Origin: Bifidobacterium breve
GTDB lineage: Bacteria > Actinomycetota > Acidimicrobiia > Acidimicrobiales > Ilumatobacteraceae
Assembly (NCBI GenBank): GCA_943325435.2
Contig: CALPPK020000118.1
Span: 1-5,335, forward strand
Direction of reading: 5' to 3'
Length of the DNA: 5,335 nt
Below are positions 1-5,335 of the stretch, in pieces. How positions within the stretch are numbered: the stretch's first letter is position 1; every line of letters begins with the position of its first letter. A program made the translations under genes and the position numbers. The notes beneath the pieces are model-generated. The model was not told the origin of the DNA and searched no databases. It worked only from the letters and a program-made list of their open reading frames with translations.

Positions 1-255
1 GGAGTGAGGCCGATTGTGACGGGGAAGCCATACGAACCGATGGCGCTCCTTGTTCGAGAATTGTGTGGCGATGTATTGCCTGAAGAGATGGTGATGATTG
101 GCGACAGATCAGACACCGACGGCGGTTTCGCAAGAACAATGGGAGCAAGGTTCGCAATGGTCCTCAGCGGAGTCATGTCGTCGGCTGATGGCAGTGAAGC
201 AGACATTGTGGCTCCTGATTTGGCTGGTGTAGCCGAAATCTTGCTTAGGGAGTGA
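1..255 (+). CDS. HAD-IIA family phosphatase (NagD/glycerol-3-phosphate phosphatase-like), 3' end only
   Basis: The gene is cut by the left edge, so only the last 84 residues are visible, reading in frame from base 1 to TGA 253-255. Seen: the HAD motif III lysine in VTGKP (fragment residue 9), and motif IV as IGDRSDTD (residues 33-40), whose Asp residues bind the catalytic Mg2+. An ARTMGA segment and an LSGV strand follow, as in the C-terminal part of HAD-IIA enzymes. The nucleophile Asp motif I, motif II and the cap domain lie outside the window. Members of this family are cytosolic small-molecule phosphatases. The M. tuberculosis gene in the equivalent position (Rv1692) is a glycerol-3-phosphate phosphatase acting in glycerophospholipid recycling. 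The same substrate here is an inference from position; phosphoglycolate or another sugar phosphate is possible. A GTG at base 4 is an internal Val codon, not a supported start. Confidence 0.88.
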   Translation, partial: GVRPIVTGKPYEPMALLVRELCGDVLPEEMVMIGDRSDTDGGFARTMGARFAMVLSGVMSSADGSEADIVAPDLAGVAEILLRE

Positions 256-274
256 ACACGTGAGCAGTACGCTC

Positions 275-280
275 AAAGGG
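275..280 (+). promoter_or_regulatory. Ribosome binding site of tlyA (decides the start)
   Basis: AAAGGG ends five bases before ATG 286, which is a workable Shine-Dalgarno distance. The in-frame GTG at 280 overlaps this purine run and would have no ribosome binding site of its own, so ATG 286 is preferred. This also gives an N-terminus beginning MRLDA, typical of TlyA proteins. Confidence 0.6.
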
Positions 281-285
281 TGCGT

Positions 286-1050
286 ATGCGACTTGATGCC
301 GCCCTTGTTAAAAGGGGATTAGCAGAGAGCCGCTCTCACGCTGCTCGCATGATAGATGAACGTAACATCACGGTTGGCGGGGTAATTGCTGACAAGACGT
401 CTCGAATGGTTGCGCCCGAAGAACCTATTGAAGTGCTTGTGAAGCGCCGTTTCGTCAGTCGTGGTGGCGAGAAGCTTGAACACGCTTTAGACGGATTTGA
501 TATCTCCGTGGAAAACAGATCCGTGCTAGATGCCGGAGTTTCAACTGGCGGTTTCACAGATTGTGTTCTTCAGCGTGGAGCACGCCGCGTGTTCGCAGTT
601 GATGTGGGACGTAATCAACTGCACGAACATATGAAATCTGATCCACGAGTTGATTGGCGCGACGGTGTGAATGTCCGAGATTTAGCAGCAGACGATTGTC
701 CGTATCCCTGTTCGTTAGTTGTTGCAGATTTGTCGTTCATTTCTCTCACCAAAGTTCTGGATGCTTTTTTCGCATCCGTGCGTTCTGAACCAGGGTTCGA
801 CACCCCCGGAATGGTGTTGTTGGTGAAGCCACAATTTGAGGCGGGTCGCGTGGAGGTGTCTCGGGGTAAAGGCGTAATCACGGACCCCGGTATCCATAAA
901 GAAGCCTGTGACACGGTACGTGATGCCGTTATTCAGCTGGGTGGAAGCGTTGTAGGGGTCATTGAGTCGCCCATAAAAGGCGCAGAAGGCAACACTGAAT
1001 TTTTAATGTACGTGGAATGCCCCACCCGTTCCGTAAGTTGTGAGTCATGA
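286..1050 (+). CDS. tlyA: TlyA family rRNA (cytidine-2'-O)-methyltransferase
   Basis: The product is 254 aa. It has an N-terminal S4 RNA-binding domain (about residues 1-52), a short linker RRFV (54-57), then a FtsJ/RrmJ-like SAM methyltransferase domain. Motif I for SAM binding is LDAGVSTGGFTD (81-92). A K-D-K-E catalytic set can be placed at K63 (SRGGEK), D148 (ADLSFISL), K181 (VKPQFE) and E238 (GNTEF). TlyA enzymes 2'-O-methylate 23S rRNA C1920, and the longer type also methylates 16S rRNA C1409; both sites are at the subunit interface, where capreomycin and viomycin bind. Compared with the 268-aa M. tuberculosis protein as I remember it, this one is about 4 residues shorter at the N-terminus and about 14 shorter at the C-terminus, which fits the single-target type. 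The linker has Phe where M. tuberculosis has Trp (RAWV). The older haemolysin name for this family is not supported by these motifs. The gene sits 30 nt after the phosphatase stop and overlaps nadK by 4 nt. Confidence 0.95.
   Translation: MRLDAALVKRGLAESRSHAARMIDERNITVGGVIADKTSRMVAPEEPIEVLVKRRFVSRGGEKLEHALDGFDISVENRSVLDAGVSTGGFTDCVLQRGARRVFAVDVGRNQLHEHMKSDPRVDWRDGVNVRDLAADDCPYPCSLVVADLSFISLTKVLDAFFASVRSEPGFDTPGMVLLVKPQFEAGRVEVSRGKGVITDPGIHKEACDTVRDAVIQLGGSVVGVIESPIKGAEGNTEFLMYVECPTRSVSCES
1047..1050 (+). other. ATGA stop-start overlap of tlyA and nadK
   Basis: The nadK ATG (1047-1049) overlaps the tlyA TGA (1048-1050). No strong Shine-Dalgarno sequence is visible in the preceding 20 bases. 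Re-initiation by ribosomes finishing tlyA is therefore the likely way nadK is translated; this is an inference from the layout. Confidence 0.7.
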
Positions 1051-1904
1051 GTCGCCTCGGATTAGCCGTACATCGTTTCCGTCCCGACGCTCTGGAAGTC
1101 GCGGGTCGGGTCATTGGCTGGGCTGCTGCAAACGGGTACGAGGTGATTGCTGACGAGTCAGACCTTGCGTCTCTGCGCTCAAACTCTGTTACTAGCGGTG
1201 ACGTTGGAGAAGTCGATGTGTTGGTGTCAATCGGCGGCGACGGAACCATGCTTCGGTCGGTTCATGTACTGAATGGTCGAGTAGTTCCGTTAATCGGCGT
1301 CAATCTTGGGCAGTTGGGGTATCTGGCTGTTGTAGAAGTCGACGAAGTTATTGAGGCGCTCGACATCTGGCACAACGGCAAAGAAGGAGCCGATTACCAC
1401 TATGACGACCGCATGTTGTTGGAAGTGTCTATGTGGGCCAAAGGGGCGAGACTTACAAATCATTTGGCAATGAATGAAGTTGTTATTGAAAAGTCTGAAG
1501 CGGGGCACACGGTTCGCCTTGGTGTCGATATTGATAAAGCGTCGTTCACTACATATGCAGCCGATGGTTTGATTCTTGCGACTCCAACAGGATCTACTGC
1601 GTATTCCATGTCAGCACGCGGACCAATCTTGTCGCCGAGACTTCGTGCGATCCTTATGACGCCTGTGTCTCCGCACATGCTGTTTGATAGATCCATGGTT
1701 CTTGATCCACAAGAGCTGGTTCGTATTGAAATTCTTGGTCATAGATCTGTAAACGTTGCCACCGACGGTGAGTTGGTGCACACACTTAAACCAGGGGACG
1801 TTGTTGAAGTACGTGCCGCACAGGAAGTTGCCCGATTCGTGAGATTTAAAGAACAACGATTTCATCAGACATTGAAATCTAAATTTGGGTTGTCAGACCG
1901 ATAA
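1047..1904 (+). CDS. nadK: NAD kinase (ATP/polyphosphate-NAD kinase)
   Basis: The 285-aa product has normal family length. The enzyme phosphorylates NAD+ to NADP+ in the cytosol, the only known route to NADP. Seen: the GGDGT motif at residues 63-67 after a hydrophobic strand, the N-x-G-x-LGYL segment (GVNLGQLGYL, 83-92), the NE pair of the NAD site (N143-E144), the long conserved loop around TPTGSTAY (179-186), PVSPHML (206-212) and DGE (240-242). Two positions differ from the family pattern as I know it: SARGP (189-193) has Arg191 where SAGGP is usual, and DRSMV (214-218) has Ser where RP is common. Neither removes a motif residue known to be catalytic. The start is well placed, because the N-terminus (LGLAVH) matches the first beta strand of the family. 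In mycobacteria the gene is called ppnK and also lies between tlyA and recN. Which phosphate donor is used (ATP or polyphosphate) cannot be read from the sequence. Confidence 0.96.
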   Translation: MSRLGLAVHRFRPDALEVAGRVIGWAAANGYEVIADESDLASLRSNSVTSGDVGEVDVLVSIGGDGTMLRSVHVLNGRVVPLIGVNLGQLGYLAVVEVDEVIEALDIWHNGKEGADYHYDDRMLLEVSMWAKGARLTNHLAMNEVVIEKSEAGHTVRLGVDIDKASFTTYAADGLILATPTGSTAYSMSARGPILSPRLRAILMTPVSPHMLFDRSMVLDPQELVRIEILGHRSVNVATDGELVHTLKPGDVVEVRAAQEVARFVRFKEQRFHQTLKSKFGLSDR

Positions 1905-1906
1905 TG
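1902..1906 (+). other. TAATG stop-start overlap of nadK and recN
   Basis: The nadK stop TAA (1902-1904) shares its last base with the recN ATG (1904-1906). The upstream sequence has only a weak purine stretch (GGG at about 1887-1889, rather far away). Translational coupling is again the simplest reading. Confidence 0.65.
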
Positions 1907-3529
1907 CTTGTTGAACTTTCAATCGAGAACCTCGGAATCATCGAGAGCGTCCGGGTTTCATTCGATAAAGGATTTACGGCGTTCACGGGTGAAACAGGTG
2001 CCGGCAAGACCATGTTGGTTGAGGCGATCAACTTGGTCGTTGGCAGACGTGCCGATGTATCAGTAATTCGTGATGGGGCAGAAGAAGCTCGCGTAGAGGC
2101 TCGGTTTATTACTAATACCGATGCTGGCGAAGTGGAGACAATTTTGTGTCGGGTGCTGCATCGTGAAGGGCGAAGTCGTGCTTACATCAATGACCGTATG
2201 GCAACGGTTGCATCGCTGGCTGAAATTGGTGACGAATTAGTAGATATTCACGGACAGCATGCGCATCAGCGTCTTCTCTCTCTAACGACACAGCGAAACT
2301 CTCTTGATCAGTTTGGGAAAGTGGATACTTCTGAACTTCGGGCGGCTCGTGAAGTTGTAACCCACATCGATGCAAATCTTGCTGCTCTTGGTGGGGATGA
2401 GAAATCTCGAGTTCGCGAAATCGATCTATTGCAGTTCCAATGTGACGAGATTGAGTCGAGTCGCATCACGAACCCAGACGAAGATCTCTCGTTGTCTCAA
2501 GAGGAAGACTTGTTGACCGATGTGGTTCGCCATCAAGAGTCTTTGCAAAAGATTGTTTCGTTGCTGTCAGATGATGGCGCAGTGGTTGACCTTCTCGGTG
2601 AGGCGGTGTCGGCCATAGCGCCGGTGACTTCACTGCCAGCATTGTCTGAACGACTTCGATCGCTCGCGGCTGAAGCAAAAGATGTGTCTGACACAGTGCG
2701 TGACGCTGCCGATGGCTCTGAGCACGATCCTGCACGGCTCGAAGAGATTCGGCTGCGCCGACAGTCTCTTCGAGACCTCATGCGGAAATATGGTGATTCG
2801 TTGTCTGATGTACTGGCATTCGGGACTGAAGCCCGCGAACGGCTCGACGAATTAACTGGTTATGCCGAGCGTGTCAAAGAATTGGAACAGGCGAAGACTG
2901 TGGCACTGCGTCATCTTGTGTCGTGCCAAAAAGAAGTGGGCAATGCACGTCGGGCTGTAGCGCCGAAACTGGCGTCGGCTGTGCAGAAGAGACTTCGGCA
3001 ACTTGCATTGCCAAACGCAACGGTTCAAGTGGCCGTTGGCGATATCGAATCAGATCCGGCGGGGGAGTCGGTGGTGTTCATGCTTGCTGCAAACCCTGGC
3101 AGTGCACCTGCGCCCATCGCGAAAGTTGCCAGTGGTGGTGAATTGGCCAGAGTCATGCTTGCCCTTCGTCTTGTCCTCACGGGTGACCCAGCAACGATGG
3201 TTTTTGACGAAGTTGATGCAGGAATTGGTGGAGAGGCAGCAGTGGCGGTTGCTACTGCGTTGCGCGAACTCGGAAACGACCATCAAGTCATTGCTGTAAC
3301 CCACTTGGCTCAAGTGGCGGCATCAGCGCATGGGCAGGTGGCTGTCTCAAAATCGGTCAAGGGTGGCAAGACTTTTGGCGCAGCAACACGTGTGGCTGAG
3401 AACGAGCGAGCTTCAGAAATTGCCCGCATGTTGTCCGGTGGAGTAGCCGATGATTCAGCCAATGCCCACGCTCGGGACCTGTTGGAGAAACTTGGCGGTC
3501 AAAAGAAGCGTTCCCAGCGCTCGTCGTAG
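1904..3529 (+). CDS. recN: DNA repair protein RecN (SMC-like ATPase)
   Basis: The 541-aa product is at the short end of the usual RecN range of about 550-590 aa. RecN is a cytosolic SMC-family ATPase that works early in recombinational repair of double-strand breaks, bringing DNA ends together for RecA. Seen in order: an N-terminal strand typical of the family (MLVELSIENLGIIE), Walker A GETGAGKT (29-36), the RecN-typical DIHGQHAHQ (114-122), a largely helical, charged middle part likely to form the short antiparallel coiled coil (about 145-350), ABC signature ASGGELARVMLALR (409-422), Walker B TMVFDEVDAGIGG (431-443) with catalytic Glu436, and the H-loop AVTHLAQVA (464-472) with His467. The tail ends in a basic, Ser-rich stretch (KKRSQRSS). 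All ATPase motifs are intact. The gene lies directly after nadK, as in many Actinobacteria. No LexA-type operator is visible upstream, but that region is nadK coding sequence, so damage control from a promoter further upstream cannot be judged here. Confidence 0.97.
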   Translation: MLVELSIENLGIIESVRVSFDKGFTAFTGETGAGKTMLVEAINLVVGRRADVSVIRDGAEEARVEARFITNTDAGEVETILCRVLHREGRSRAYINDRMATVASLAEIGDELVDIHGQHAHQRLLSLTTQRNSLDQFGKVDTSELRAAREVVTHIDANLAALGGDEKSRVREIDLLQFQCDEIESSRITNPDEDLSLSQEEDLLTDVVRHQESLQKIVSLLSDDGAVVDLLGEAVSAIAPVTSLPALSERLRSLAAEAKDVSDTVRDAADGSEHDPARLEEIRLRRQSLRDLMRKYGDSLSDVLAFGTEARERLDELTGYAERVKELEQAKTVALRHLVSCQKEVGNARRAVAPKLASAVQKRLRQLALPNATVQVAVGDIESDPAGESVVFMLAANPGSAPAPIAKVASGGELARVMLALRLVLTGDPATMVFDEVDAGIGGEAAVAVATALRELGNDHQVIAVTHLAQVAASAHGQVAVSKSVKGGKTFGAATRVAENERASEIARMLSGGVADDSANAHARDLLEKLGGQKKRSQRSS

Positions 3530-5249
<1,720 letters not shown>

Positions 5250-5274
<25 letters not shown>

Positions 5275-5335
5275 TCATAACTACTGCACTCGATGTGGTG
5301 CACTCGTGGGCGATGTTTCGGCTTCTGCGTCGCAC
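5250..5335 (+). CDS. 5' end of an unidentified gene, possibly a NUDIX hydrolase
   Basis: An open frame begins at GTG 5250, eight bases after the pyrG stop, and runs past the right edge, giving about 28 residues. The segment LDVVHSWAMFRLLRR resembles the first beta strands of ADP-ribose pyrophosphatase-type NUDIX proteins (a hydrophobic-His-Gly/Ser pattern followed by a strand and a basic pair). In M. tuberculosis a NUDIX gene (Rv1700) follows pyrG. Both arguments are suggestive only, since the NUDIX box lies outside the window. The start is uncertain: GTG 5250 has only a weak GAG upstream, whereas the better purine run ATAGAGG (5266-5272) precedes an in-frame ATA at 5277, a very rare start codon. 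The other two plus-strand frames are also open at the edge; one, after TAG 5267-5269, reads a CTRCG pair that could suggest a zinc ribbon but has no start codon before it. Confidence 0.4.

Noticed and set aside
260..322. A 20-codon frame GTG 260 to TAG 320-322 overlapping the start of tlyA; M. tuberculosis has a small gene (Rv1693) at this place.
   Set aside because: No ribosome binding site, no resemblance to a known protein, and most of it lies inside the tlyA coding sequence in another frame.
615..1249. Minus-strand open frames across tlyA and the start of nadK.
   Set aside because: They are opposite to strongly conserved coding regions and have compositions typical of antisense shadows.
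5285..5306. Direct repeat TGCACTCG at 5285-5292 and 5299-5306.
   Set aside because: Only two copies of eight bases, within what looks like coding sequence, with no further copies or dyad structure to suggest an operator or attachment site.

Overview
The window is a tight, all-plus-strand stretch of actinobacterial housekeeping genes: the 3' end of a HAD-IIA phosphatase, tlyA (rRNA 2'-O-methyltransferase), nadK (NAD kinase), recN (DNA repair ATPase), pyrG (CTP synthase), and the first codons of a further gene that runs off the right edge. The order HAD phosphatase-tlyA-nadK-recN-(...)-pyrG is the one known from Mycobacterium and other Actinobacteria (Rv1692 to Rv1699 in M. tuberculosis). Base composition looks close to half G+C by eye, well below most cultured Actinobacteria. 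This suggests a moderate-GC actinobacterial lineage, for example an aquatic Acidimicrobiia-type organism. That placement is an inference from gene order and composition, not a demonstrated identity.

Layout: bases 1-255 hold the C-terminal 84 residues of the HAD-IIA phosphatase. After a 30-nt gap, tlyA starts at ATG 286, chosen by its ribosome binding site. tlyA and nadK overlap by four bases (ATGA), and nadK and recN by one base (TAATG), so these three genes look like a translationally coupled operon. A 71-nt gap (3530-3600) separates recN from pyrG. It contains a run of six G between two CTCTG repeats and a good Shine-Dalgarno sequence, but no convincing terminator or promoter. pyrG fills 3601-5241. 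Overlapping imperfect inverted repeats lie around its stop codon, and an open frame from GTG 5250 could be the start of the NUDIX hydrolase that follows pyrG in Mycobacterium.

The genes do not form one pathway. They cover rRNA modification (TlyA), NADP supply (NadK), double-strand-break repair (RecN) and pyrimidine nucleotide synthesis (PyrG). All full-length proteins carry their expected catalytic motifs and have ordinary lengths, with no frameshift or sign of horizontal transfer.

I found no new biological system, mobile element, CRISPR array or RNA gene. The points worth a second look are modest: a short TlyA that resembles the single-target type, absence of the genes that lie between recN and pyrG in Mycobacterium, a G-run in the pyrG leader, and a few family-motif substitutions in NadK and TlyA.
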